Assembly: GCA_963822825.1 (NCBI GenBank)
Contig: CAWGIW010000025.1
Location: forward strand, 496,001-560,000
Reading direction: 5' to 3'
Source of the DNA: JAWWPY01 sp963822825
Lineage (GTDB): Bacteria > Actinomycetota > Actinomycetes > Streptosporangiales > Streptosporangiaceae
DNA length: 64,000 nucleotides
Position numbers and translations under genes: made by a program. This document shows positions 1 through 6,373 of the stretch, piece after piece. The notes under the pieces are model-generated. The model was given only the letters and a program-made list of their open reading frames with translations. It had not been told where the DNA came from and searched no databases. The number at the start of each line of letters is the position of its first letter. The stretch's first letter is position 1.

Positions 1-1
1 C

Positions 2-334
2 CTCGTCGGTGACTGGCTGACTCTTCCTGAAGTGGCTGACCGCCTCGGCATGCCTGTGGGCCGGGTCAGGCAGCTGCTCCGCGACCGCAAGCTGCTGGCT
101 GTGCGGCGCCCCGACGGCACGCTGTCTGTTCCCGCTGGGTTCCTGGCCGACGGCCAGGTCCTGAAGGGGCTGCACGGCACGCTCACGTTGCTGTTCGACT
201 GCGGGTTCGCGGACCCGGAGGCGCTGCGCTGGCTGTTCACTGCGGACGAGACGCTGCCGGGCACGCCGATCGAGGCTATGACGCAGCGTCGCGGGACCGA
301 AGTGAACCGCCGCGCGCAGGCGCTGGCGTTCTGA
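2..334 (+). CDS. Rv2175c-like DNA-binding protein (5' end outside window)
   Basis: This small DNA-binding regulator starts before the window. In-frame coding is already present from base 2 (residues LVGDWLTLPEVADRLG), so the GTG at 32 is internal. A winged-helix/MerR-like segment (LPEVADRLGMPVGRVRQLL) is followed by a compact C-terminal domain ending QALAF, as in M. tuberculosis Rv2175c, a substrate of the kinase PknL. In M. tuberculosis this gene lies close to a polyprenyl synthase (Rv2173) and a methylenetetrahydrofolate reductase-like gene (Rv2172c), and both families follow here. The family call rests on motif and context. The physiological targets are unknown. Confidence 0.75.
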   Translation, partial: LVGDWLTLPEVADRLGMPVGRVRQLLRDRKLLAVRRPDGTLSVPAGFLADGQVLKGLHGTLTLLFDCGFADPEALRWLFTADETLPGTPIEAMTQRRGTEVNRRAQALAF

Positions 335-339
335 CGTCA

Positions 340-640
340 CCGCCCGGTGGCCGCTGGCGGCCGCACGTCTGCGGCACGCCGGTGCCTTCGACGAAGCCGC
401 GCCGGAGCGCCTGCCTGCCGTGCCGGAGCCGCCGCTGGATCAAGTACGCGTGCCCGATCAGGTCAGCGCCCTCCCACGCCAGGGCGGGCACGCCGCCCAG
501 GGCGTGCTCCCCGTCCTGGGCGGTCAGGTCGTCGAAAACGTCCTACAGGAGGGCCCGCGCCGCTTCCAGACTGGCGGCCTCAGGATCCGCGGTAGAGGGC
601 CGTCCGTACCTCGGCCAGGCGGCCCATCATCGTCGGCCGG
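340..640 (-). pseudogene. Decayed or error-broken small ORF of unknown function
   Basis: This 318-base gap between two genes is not empty. Read on the minus strand, it gives a protein-like stretch (MMGRLAEVRTALYR, then DPEAASLEAARALL, a TAG stop, then DVFDDLTAQDGEHALGGVPA and on to about base 340). Codon use matches real genes here, but one frameshift near base 588 and one in-frame stop near base 543 interrupt it. I recognise no family. It could be a decayed gene or an intact gene with two sequence errors. It ends close to the 3' end of the Rv2175c-like gene, convergently. Confidence 0.35.
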
Positions 641-652
641 CGCACGCCTCGC

Positions 653-1141
653 TCAGCCGTCCTGCTGGTGGTGGATGGTCTCGATCGTGACGGCGAGAGC
701 CAGCACGAATACCGGATCCCGCCCGGCGGCGACATCGACGCTGTAGGAGCCATCATGGGCCCCGCGGGTCGATATGCTCGCGACTTGCTGGTCGTCATGG
801 CTGATTTGATAATCCATTCCGAGAACATCGCCGGCCGCGGTAAAACTGCCTGCGCCCGGCGTCTCGATCAGCAGGTGCTGCCGGAGCCGCGAACTCAGGT
901 TGACCCGGGCGGCGAGCTGTCCGGACTGCGAGATTTCATAGCTGAGACCCTGCACGCCCAGGTGCAGGCCTTGCCGGATGTAGGCAAGCTCGTCGCCGTG
1001 GGTGTCCTCGAAGGACAGCTTGTCCCCGGCGCCAAGGGCCTGGCAGCGAACACGAAAGCTCTCGTGGCCAGAGTCAGCCTCGCGGACGACGAAGGCGCCG
1101 CCGGGAGACCACAGGTTGCGGGTAAGGACATATCGGGACAT
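653..1141 (-). CDS. LURP-one-related (tubby-like fold) protein
   Basis: This 162-residue protein resembles the LURP-one-related/YxjI family. It opens with MSRYVLTRNLWSPGGAFVV, followed by alternating short strands containing DTHGDELAYIRQ, and ends in a hydrophobic helix (DPVFVLALAVTIETIHHQQ). The fold is a tubby-like beta barrel around a central helix, and the bacterial members have no settled biochemical role. I prefer the ATG at 1141 over an ATG 18 codons upstream, because family members begin almost at the first strand. It is transcribed in the same direction as the following decayed ORF. No signal peptide is visible, so it is probably cytoplasmic or membrane-associated. Confidence 0.75.
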   Translation of the reverse strand: MSRYVLTRNLWSPGGAFVVREADSGHESFRVRCQALGAGDKLSFEDTHGDELAYIRQGLHLGVQGLSYEISQSGQLAARVNLSSRLRQHLLIETPGAGSFTAAGDVLGMDYQISHDDQQVASISTRGAHDGSYSVDVAAGRDPVFVLALAVTIETIHHQQDG

Positions 1142-1249
1142 GCCGCGATCGTGGCACACCAGGCCGGCCTTGGTGCCATGCTCGCCATTCTCCACCGCTG
1201 GACCAGCCCATTCTCAGACCGGGACCAGGTCGTTCTTAGTCCAGCGGGG

Positions 1250-2401
1250 TCATCCATGGCGGGCCGTCGCGGTGACGGCGAGCTCGGCGAGGGCGGCCTT
1301 GGCCTCATCGGTGATGGGCGCCGCGTCGAGGGCGGAGAGCGCCTCGGCCACATGGCGGTCGATCATCAGCTCGCATTCGGCCAGCGCGCCGGTGCCGGTG
1401 ACCACGGCGCGGACCTCGGCCACCCCAGCCTCGTCCAGATGAGGGTCGCCCAGCAGGCGGTCGATGGTCGCGGCCTGGTCGGCGCTGGCCCGCGCCCGGG
1501 TGATGGCGAGGAGCACGGTGCGCTTGCCCTCGCGCACGTCATCACCGGAGGGTTTCCCGGTCTGCACCGGGTCGCCGAACAGGCCCAGGATGTCGTCGCG
1601 GAGCTGAAACGCCACGCCGAGCGGCAGACCGTAGGCGGCGGCGGTCGCACCCCCCAGGCCTTCGGCCCGCCCCGGGCCCTGGGCCAGTGCCGGGCCGTGG
1701 GCGGGTGCCGGGCCCTGGGCCAGGGGCGCGCCGAAGGCTCGTGCGGCGCCTTCGGCCAGGGCGGCGCCCAACTGCAGGGGACGCTCGATCGTGTACTTGG
1801 CCGTCTTGTACTCAACCACGCGCAGCGCGCTCGCCAGCGTCTCGTCGCCGGCCGCCTGCCCCAGTAGGTCGAGGTACTGGCCGGCCATGACCTCAGTACG
1901 CATCCGGTCCAGCACTGGCTGGCCGCGTCGCAGTGCCTCCGGCGGCAGCCCGCTGGCCTGGAACATCTGGTCGGTCCAGACCAGCAGGAGGTCCCCAAGC
2001 AGGATGGCGGCGGCCGCGCCGAACGCCTCGGGGGACCCGTGCCAGCGCCGCGCGGCGTGCCGGTCCGCGAACTGGCGATGCAGCGACGGCTGGCCCCGGC
2101 GGCTGTCGCTGCCGTCCATGACGTCGTCATGCACCAGCGCGCTGGCGTGCAGCAGTTCCAGTGCCGCGGCCGCGGCGAGGATCTGCGGGCCGTCCTCCCC
2201 GCCCGCGCCGCGCCAGCCCCAGTAGCAGAAGGCGGCTCGCAGCCGCTTCCCGCCTGCCAGCAGACTGGTCAGTGCATCCAGTCCCGGCCGCAGTTCGTCG
2301 CCCGCGCCGAGCAGGACGGGCCGCTGAACATCCAGAAAGTCGCGCAGGGCACGGCCGACTTGGTCCTGGATATAGCCAAGTCTGGCGCTGCCGCTGGTCA
2401 T
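1250..2401 (-). CDS. Polyprenyl diphosphate synthase (IdsA type)
   Basis: This trans-isoprenyl diphosphate synthase (383 residues) condenses isopentenyl diphosphate with allylic diphosphates to make C15-C20 or longer precursors. Both aspartate-rich motifs are present: DDVMD near residue 92 (first, chain-length-determining) and DDILGLFGD in the C-terminal half, with GKRLRAAF and GDLLL typical of the family. An Ala/Pro/Gly-rich tract between the two motifs (about bases 1670-1745, with repeats of APLAQGP/APAHGP/ALAQGP) interrupts the usual helix bundle and looks like an expanded repeat. The ATG at 2401 gives the usual N-terminus and leaves a 52-base divergent promoter region to metF. Upstream ATGs would run into metF. 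Product chain length cannot be predicted. Confidence 0.88.
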   Translation of the reverse strand: MTSGSARLGYIQDQVGRALRDFLDVQRPVLLGAGDELRPGLDALTSLLAGGKRLRAAFCYWGWRGAGGEDGPQILAAAAALELLHASALVHDDVMDGSDSRRGQPSLHRQFADRHAARRWHGSPEAFGAAAAILLGDLLLVWTDQMFQASGLPPEALRRGQPVLDRMRTEVMAGQYLDLLGQAAGDETLASALRVVEYKTAKYTIERPLQLGAALAEGAARAFGAPLAQGPAPAHGPALAQGPGRAEGLGGATAAAYGLPLGVAFQLRDDILGLFGDPVQTGKPSGDDVREGKRTVLLAITRARASADQAATIDRLLGDPHLDEAGVAEVRAVVTGTGALAECELMIDRHVAEALSALDAAPITDEAKAALAELAVTATARHG

Positions 2402-2453
2402 GGTCGCGAGACTAACTGGCCCTCCGGGGGGACGGGCAGCATAGCCTGGACGC

Positions 2454-3458
2454 ATGCCATCCGGCCTGCTGCACCGCGCCCCGGCCATCCGTGACCTGCT
2501 GGCCTCGGGTGGCGAGTCGTTCTCGTTCGAGTTCATGCCCGCCAAGACCGAGGCTGAGGAGCGGCAGTTGTGGCGGGCGATCCGCCAGCTGGAGCCGCTC
2601 AGGCCGACGTTCGTCTCGGTGACCTACGGGGCGGGCGGTTCCACCCGCGAACGGACGGTCCGGGTCACCGGGCGCATCGCCGCCGAGACGACGCTGACCC
2701 CGGTCGGGCACTTCACGGCGGTCAATCACTCGGTGGCCGAGCTCAGGCACCTGATCGGCTCGTACGCGGCCGTCGGCGTGCGGAATGTGCTGGCGCTGCG
2801 CGGTGACCCGCCGGGCGACCCGAACGGTGAATGGGTGGCGCACCCGGACGGCCTCGAATACGCGGCGGATCTGGTCCGCCTGATCCGGGCCTCTGGCGAC
2901 TTCTGCGTGGGCGTGGCCGCGTTCCCCGAGCGGCACCCGCGCTCGCCCGATCTTGAATCTGACACGGCGAATTTCGTGCGCAAGTGTGCTGCCGGGGCGG
3001 ATTTCGCCATCACCCAGATGTTCTTCTATCCCGACGACTACCTGCGGCTGCGTGACCGGGTCGCGGCCGCCGGGTGCGACGTGCCGATCATTCCCGGGAT
3101 CATGCCCGTCACCAGCCTGCGCACGCTTGAGCGCATCGTGCTGCTGTCCGGTGCCCGGGTCCCGGCCAGCCTGGTCGACCAGTTGCGGGCGGCGGGGGAG
3201 GACAAGGCCGCTGTGCGTGAGGTCGGCGTTGAGTTTGCGGCGGGAATGTGTGCGCGACTGCTGGCCGCCGGCGCACCAGGGCTGCACTTCTGCACCCTGA
3301 ACGGCTCAAGGGCCACTCGCGAGATCTACCAGCGCCTTGGCCTGGCCGAGCGAGCCCGTGCGAGTCGGCGCCGCGACCAGCAGCAGGGTCAGCGCGGCCG
3401 GTCCGCTCCCGCGGGCGGCGCCTCCCCGAGCGGCAGCACGGCGCCCATCACCGCATAG
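2454..3458 (+). CDS. metF: Methylenetetrahydrofolate reductase
   Basis: This cytoplasmic FAD enzyme reduces 5,10-methylene-THF to 5-methyl-THF, supplying the methyl group for methionine synthesis. The TIM-barrel hallmarks are visible: SFEFMPAKTEAEERQLW near the N-terminus, VSVTYGAGGST, LRGDPPGD, FAITQMFFYPDDY and IIPGIMPVTS. At 334 residues it is slightly longer than the roughly 300 typical, because the last ~35 residues are a low-complexity Arg/Gln/Gly-rich tail. That tail overlaps the 3' end of the convergent acetyltransferase by 70 bases. It is divergently transcribed from the polyprenyl synthase. The metK gene that uses methionine downstream lies about 17 kb away. Confidence 0.95.
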   Translation: MPSGLLHRAPAIRDLLASGGESFSFEFMPAKTEAEERQLWRAIRQLEPLRPTFVSVTYGAGGSTRERTVRVTGRIAAETTLTPVGHFTAVNHSVAELRHLIGSYAAVGVRNVLALRGDPPGDPNGEWVAHPDGLEYAADLVRLIRASGDFCVGVAAFPERHPRSPDLESDTANFVRKCAAGADFAITQMFFYPDDYLRLRDRVAAAGCDVPIIPGIMPVTSLRTLERIVLLSGARVPASLVDQLRAAGEDKAAVREVGVEFAAGMCARLLAAGAPGLHFCTLNGSRATREIYQRLGLAERARASRRRDQQQGQRGRSAPAGGASPSGSTAPITA

Positions 3459-4051
3459 GGCGGGTCGGTGCCGGGGAAGCTGAACCGGGTGACCAGATCG
3501 CCGAAGCCGAGCCGCCGGTAGAGCCGCCTGGCTGGGCTATCGGCGTCCTGAGTGGATAGCACGGCGGTCCGCTCCAGCCTGGGATGGACGAGCGCGAGCA
3601 CGATGGCCCGGCCGATGCCGCGTCCCTGGTAATCAGGGTGCACGTGGACCTCGGCGACCTCGAAGGCGTCGCTCAGCCAGGACTGGGCGTAGCTTGGCCC
3701 GCCCGCCGCGCTCAGGGCGTCCCGGACCAGGTCGTGCCACCACTGGCCGCTCTGGCCATGAAAGCCGTAGGCGAAGGCGATGATCGGGCTGCGTTGGTGC
3801 GGGCGGAGTGCTGGCCGGTCGCCCCGAAGCGCCGGGCTGGCCCCGGCGGTTACGGCCACAGCATGAAACGACGGATGGCTGGCATGGCGTTCCATGATCG
3901 AGCGGCGCCCGGGTAGCTGCAGCGGCGGCGGGCGCATGGCCGCCTCGTAGACCGCCACCATGGCGTCGAGTTCCGCGAGAAAGCGTGCCTTGCCGAGATC
4001 CAGCAACTCTGGTGCTGAGGGCACGCGCGTAGCGTACGCGAGAGCCACCAC
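3389..4051 (-). CDS. GNAT-family N-acetyltransferase
   Basis: This 220-residue acetyl-CoA-dependent transferase has the GNAT acetyl-CoA loop in VHPDYQGRGIGRAIV (the Q/RxxGxG/A motif), preceded by the strand EVAEVHV and followed by STQDADSPARRLYRRLGF, the usual end of the domain. Roughly the first 70 residues are family-specific. The GTG at 4051 is the longest plausible start. The gene ends inside the metF tail (70-base convergent overlap) and its promoter region holds a 20-bp tandem repeat. The substrate cannot be inferred. Confidence 0.82.
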   Translation of the reverse strand: MVALAYATRVPSAPELLDLGKARFLAELDAMVAVYEAAMRPPPLQLPGRRSIMERHASHPSFHAVAVTAGASPALRGDRPALRPHQRSPIIAFAYGFHGQSGQWWHDLVRDALSAAGGPSYAQSWLSDAFEVAEVHVHPDYQGRGIGRAIVLALVHPRLERTAVLSTQDADSPARRLYRRLGFGDLVTRFSFPGTDPPYAVMGAVLPLGEAPPAGADRPR

Positions 4052-4110
4052 TCCAGCCCCCGGGGCACCCCTGCCCCCCTCCCGAGCAGACTCCCCATCT
4101 CACGATCGCC

Positions 4111-4230
4111 GCCGTGCCAGCCAGGAGCGCGCCGTGCCAGCCAGGAGCGCGCCGTGCCAGCCAGGAGGCGCCGGCCAGCCAGGAGCCCGCCGGCCAGCGG
4201 AGCCCGCCGTGCCAGCCAGGAGCGCACAGC
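4111..4230. repeat. 20-bp tandem repeat upstream of GNAT gene
   Basis: A 20-bp unit beginning GCCGTGCCAGCCAGGAG is repeated perfectly from 4111 to about 4166 and then continues as diverged copies to about 4230. It lies in the 525-base gap between the GNAT gene (start 4051, minus strand) and the HEPN gene (start 4577). I see no coding potential supported by other evidence here. The remainder of the gap holds the promoter region of the HEPN gene. Confidence 0.8.
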
Positions 4231-4443
4231 GTCCCGGCCCGGGATAGCCAGGACCCCATGGCCGGCCCGCCGGCCAACCCCTGATCCCGCGGTCGCCGCG
4301 GATTGGTGGCCGAGGGCGACCGCTGATCCGCCGTGATCATGGAATCCAGGACCCGCGGCCGGTCGGCTAGGGAGCGTAGCGGTGCGTTTCTGTCGGACCT
4401 CCCGAGTACCTTCGAACTCAGATCCAAGCGAGTAGACTTCCGA

Positions 4444-4459
4444 ACGAATCTATGTTCGA
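4444..4459. promoter_or_regulatory. Candidate LexA (SOS) box upstream of HEPN gene
   Basis: ACGAAT-CTAT-GTTCGA matches the actinobacterial SOS box TCGAAC-N4-GTTCGA at 10 of 12 fixed positions. It lies about 118 bases before the HEPN gene start. A further TCGAAC half-site occurs at 4412-4417. About one such match would be expected by chance in a window of this size and composition, so only its position upstream of a gene supports it. Confidence 0.35.
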
Positions 4460-4576
4460 ATAAAGGTCAAGCGGGGCCGCCTGGCGGCCCGTACCCCCGG
4501 GCAGCCGGGCTGTGGGGCAGGCGGGGCGTGGGAAGCGGCACGCCTGGTCCTGGCCCCGCGACGGAAGGAGTGACCC

Positions 4577-5047
4577 ATGAGCGCAGCCTTGTCGGTCCGT
4601 CCGGGTCAGCCGCCCGGCAGAATCCAGTCGCCGGGCAGGGTGGCCCCGACGGCTGCGGCCCTGCTCGAGTCCGCGAGGCATGGTCTTGCCGACGCCGCCG
4701 ACGAGGGCGGTGCCGGGGCGAGGTACGTCGGAGCTCATCTGGCGGCGCTGCGTGCGGCCGCGGCTGTCGTGGCGGCCCGCGCAACGCCGGGAGCGGCCGT
4801 GCGCCGCAAGGCGCCGCGGAGCGTCTGGGAGTTGCTGCCGCGGGTCGAGCCCGCACTGGCGGAGTGGGCTGCCTTCTTCGCGGCCGGGGCGGGGAAGCGG
4901 GCCGCCGCCGAGGCTGGGCTGCCCCGGGCAGTCTCGGCCGGTGAGGCTGACGAACTGCTCCGGGATGCGGAGACATTTCTTTCCCTGGCCGAGAAGGCGC
5001 TCGGCGTTCCCGGCCAGCCCTTGCTCCCGCTACGCTCGGTCAGCTAG
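4577..5047 (+). CDS. SAV_6107-type HEPN domain protein
   Basis: This 156-residue all-helical protein resembles the small actinobacterial family named after S. avermitilis SAV_6107, which is assigned to the HEPN superfamily. The core covers about residues 25-145 (AAALLESARHGLADAA, YVGAHLAALRAAAAVVAAR, SVWELLPRVEPALAEWAAFF, AETFLSLAEKAL). A strong ribosome-binding site, GGAAGGAG, sits just before the ATG. HEPN proteins often bind RNA or partner with nucleotidyltransferases, but I see no Rx4-6H RNase motif and no toxin partner beside it, so its role is open. A possible SOS box lies upstream. Confidence 0.75.
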   Translation: MSAALSVRPGQPPGRIQSPGRVAPTAAALLESARHGLADAADEGGAGARYVGAHLAALRAAAAVVAARATPGAAVRRKAPRSVWELLPRVEPALAEWAAFFAAGAGKRAAAEAGLPRAVSAGEADELLRDAETFLSLAEKALGVPGQPLLPLRSVS

Positions 5048-5049
5048 CT

Positions 5050-5192
5050 GCGGCCGGGGCGCTTGCTGGTGAGCGCCGGGCGCTCTGTCGGCTGGCGGCG
5101 GCCGGGGCGCTTGCCGGTGAGCGCCGGGCGCTCTGTCGGCTGGCGGCGGCCGGGGCGCTTGCTGGTGAGCACCCGGGCGCTCGGCCTGCTAG
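5050..5192. repeat. 48-bp tandem repeat, three copies
   Basis: A 48-bp unit starting CGGCCGGGGCGCTTGCTGG occurs three times in a row, the third copy diverging at its end. It lies between the convergent ends of the HEPN gene and bldD. The rest of this 364-base gap (5193-5411) holds a second repeat and GC-rich sequence without a supported gene. Confidence 0.85.
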
Positions 5193-5205
5193 CGCGCTGT
5201 GCTTG

Positions 5206-5258
5206 CCTGCTGGCGCGGCCGCCGCGTTCTGCCTGCTGGCGCGGCCGCCGCGTTCTGC
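5206..5258. repeat. 26-bp direct repeat, two copies
   Basis: TGCCTGCTGGCGCGGCCG and the following eight bases are repeated twice back to back, immediately after the 48-bp array. Both lie between convergent genes. Confidence 0.7.
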
Positions 5259-5411
5259 CAGCTTGCTGGGCCGGGGCTCTGTCAGCTAGCACGGCCAGTG
5301 CCCTGTTGGCTACTGGGGCTGGGACCTGTCGGCTATCAGGGCCAGTGCCTTATCGGCTAGGACGGCCCAAGGCGGCGCAGTCTGCTAGGCGACCGAAGCG
5401 GCGCAGTCGCC

Positions 5412-5906
5412 TCAGAAGCTCTCGACCGCGCCACGTGCCTCGGAGTCAAGTACACCCCAGCTGATCAGTTCCTCGGTGAGGTCAATGGGTGACTTGTCAT
5501 AGATAACCGCAAGCGAGCGCAGGTCCTCTTGGCGGATCGAGAGAACCCGGCCGTTGTAGTCGCCGCGCTGGCTCTGGATAGTGGCAACGTAGCGGGCGAG
5601 TGGCCCGGCCTTGTCCTTCGGCAGTTGCCCCATGCGCTCGAGGTCGATCACGAGCTTCGGGGACGGCGCCAGGGGAGTGGGCGTCGCGTCGCCGGGCAGC
5701 AGCTCAGAAACCGGGACACCGTAGAACTCGGCCAGCTCGGCGAGCTTCTGCACGGTTACCGATCGGTCACCGCGCTCGTAAGAGCCGACAACGACGGCCT
5801 TCCAGCGGCCGCGGGACTTCTCCTCGACTCCATGGAGCGAGAGTCCTTGCTGGGTGCGGATGGCGCGCAGTCGCGCGCCGAGGGTCTTGGCGTATTCAGA
5901 TGGCAT
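5412..5906 (-). CDS. bldD: Developmental regulator BldD
   Basis: This 164-residue cyclic-di-GMP-responsive master repressor governs the vegetative-to-sporulation switch in Streptomyces and relatives. The N-terminal Xre/Cro helix-turn-helix (about residues 7-70, GARLRAIRTQQGLSLHGVEE through LAELAEFYGVPVSELLP) is joined by a short linker to the C-terminal c-di-GMP domain. The tetrameric c-di-GMP signature in S. coelicolor BldD is RGD-X8-RQDD. Here it reads RGD-YNGRVLSI-RQED, with one Asp replaced by Glu. GTNAC half-sites just upstream suggest autoregulation. In Streptomyces bldD neighbours nusB/efp. Here the HEPN gene is on that side instead, while the divergent pyrimidine operon is retained. 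Confidence 0.95.
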   Translation of the reverse strand: MPSEYAKTLGARLRAIRTQQGLSLHGVEEKSRGRWKAVVVGSYERGDRSVTVQKLAELAEFYGVPVSELLPGDATPTPLAPSPKLVIDLERMGQLPKDKAGPLARYVATIQSQRGDYNGRVLSIRQEDLRSLAVIYDKSPIDLTEELISWGVLDSEARGAVESF

Positions 5907-5939
5907 AATCGTCGGCCCCCCGGCCTGTGTTAGCTTTCA

Positions 5940-5961
5940 GTAACTGGTTACGGACAGTGAC
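5940..5961. promoter_or_regulatory. GTNAC half-site cluster, candidate BldD operator
   Basis: A perfect palindrome GTAAC-TG-GTTAC (5940-5951) is followed by GTGAC at 5957-5961. BldD boxes are built from paired GTNAC-type half-sites, and S. coelicolor bldD represses itself. The cluster lies 34-55 bases upstream of the bldD start, where an autoregulatory operator would be expected. Assignment is by pattern only. Confidence 0.45.
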
Positions 5962-6156
5962 GGTAGGCCGCAAGCGCGACCAGGTCAAGCCGAATCGCAA
6001 AAAGCGGGTCAACTTGCGCGTCTCGTCGCATCCGCACAGTTCGACCGGTGAGGTTCGGGACATGTCCGGGAAGCCCTGCGGCGCCTGGCTTTCTGGCTGT
6101 TTCCGCCTCCCGGATACGGCTCATCGCCCCGGTCTTACTCGCGATGGTTACCCCAG

Positions 6157-6180
6157 TGTGACACGAATCACGCAGTGTGA
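6157..6180. promoter_or_regulatory. Crp-like box in bldD-pyrR intergenic region
   Basis: TGTGA-CACGAA-TCACG at 6157-6172 matches the Crp consensus TGTGA-N6-TCACA at 9 of 10 positions. A second TGTGA at 6176-6180 makes an 8-base direct repeat (CAGTGTGA, 19 bases apart). It lies in the 467-base gap between bldD and pyrR. About two such matches are expected by chance in 64 kb, so this is tentative. The rest of the gap carries the bldD operator and the pyrR leader, and I see no gene in it. Confidence 0.3.
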
Positions 6181-6330
6181 TGCATTCATCATGGTAGGCC
6201 CCGCTCTGGCGGCCGGGTCGTCCAGGCGGTGACGCAACGCACCGATCCAAGCCGGTGAAGGGAAGGAAGCGTTCCCTGATGCCTTCGCGATCCTTTGCGA
6301 TTCTGCTGATACGGTGCATCCGGCAGGAAT

Positions 6331-6366
6331 CCTTTAAGGCCCGTCCCGTGAGGCGGGGAAGGAGGC
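6331..6366 (+). promoter_or_regulatory. PyrR-binding RNA element in pyr operon leader
   Basis: The leader contains a hairpin with stem CCCG (6340-6343) pairing to CGGG (6354-6357) and loop TCCCGTGAGG. The loop matches the PyrR recognition sequence UCCNGNGAGG of Gram-positive pyr leaders. The ribosome-binding site GAAGGAGG of pyrR follows at once. The arrangement fits the actinobacterial mode in which PyrR bound with UMP or UTP hides the ribosome-binding site and so represses translation of the operon. No attenuator terminator is visible, which also favours translational control. Confidence 0.8.
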
Positions 6367-6373
6367 TGTTGGT

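Noticed and set aside
668..1867. Long plus-strand open frame of about 400 codons
   Set aside because: It lies opposite the LURP-one and polyprenyl synthase genes, both of which have clear family motifs. High GC content creates such antisense frames.
4111..5258. Tandem repeats considered as a CRISPR array
   Set aside because: Units are directly adjacent, with no unique spacers between them, and no cas genes are present.
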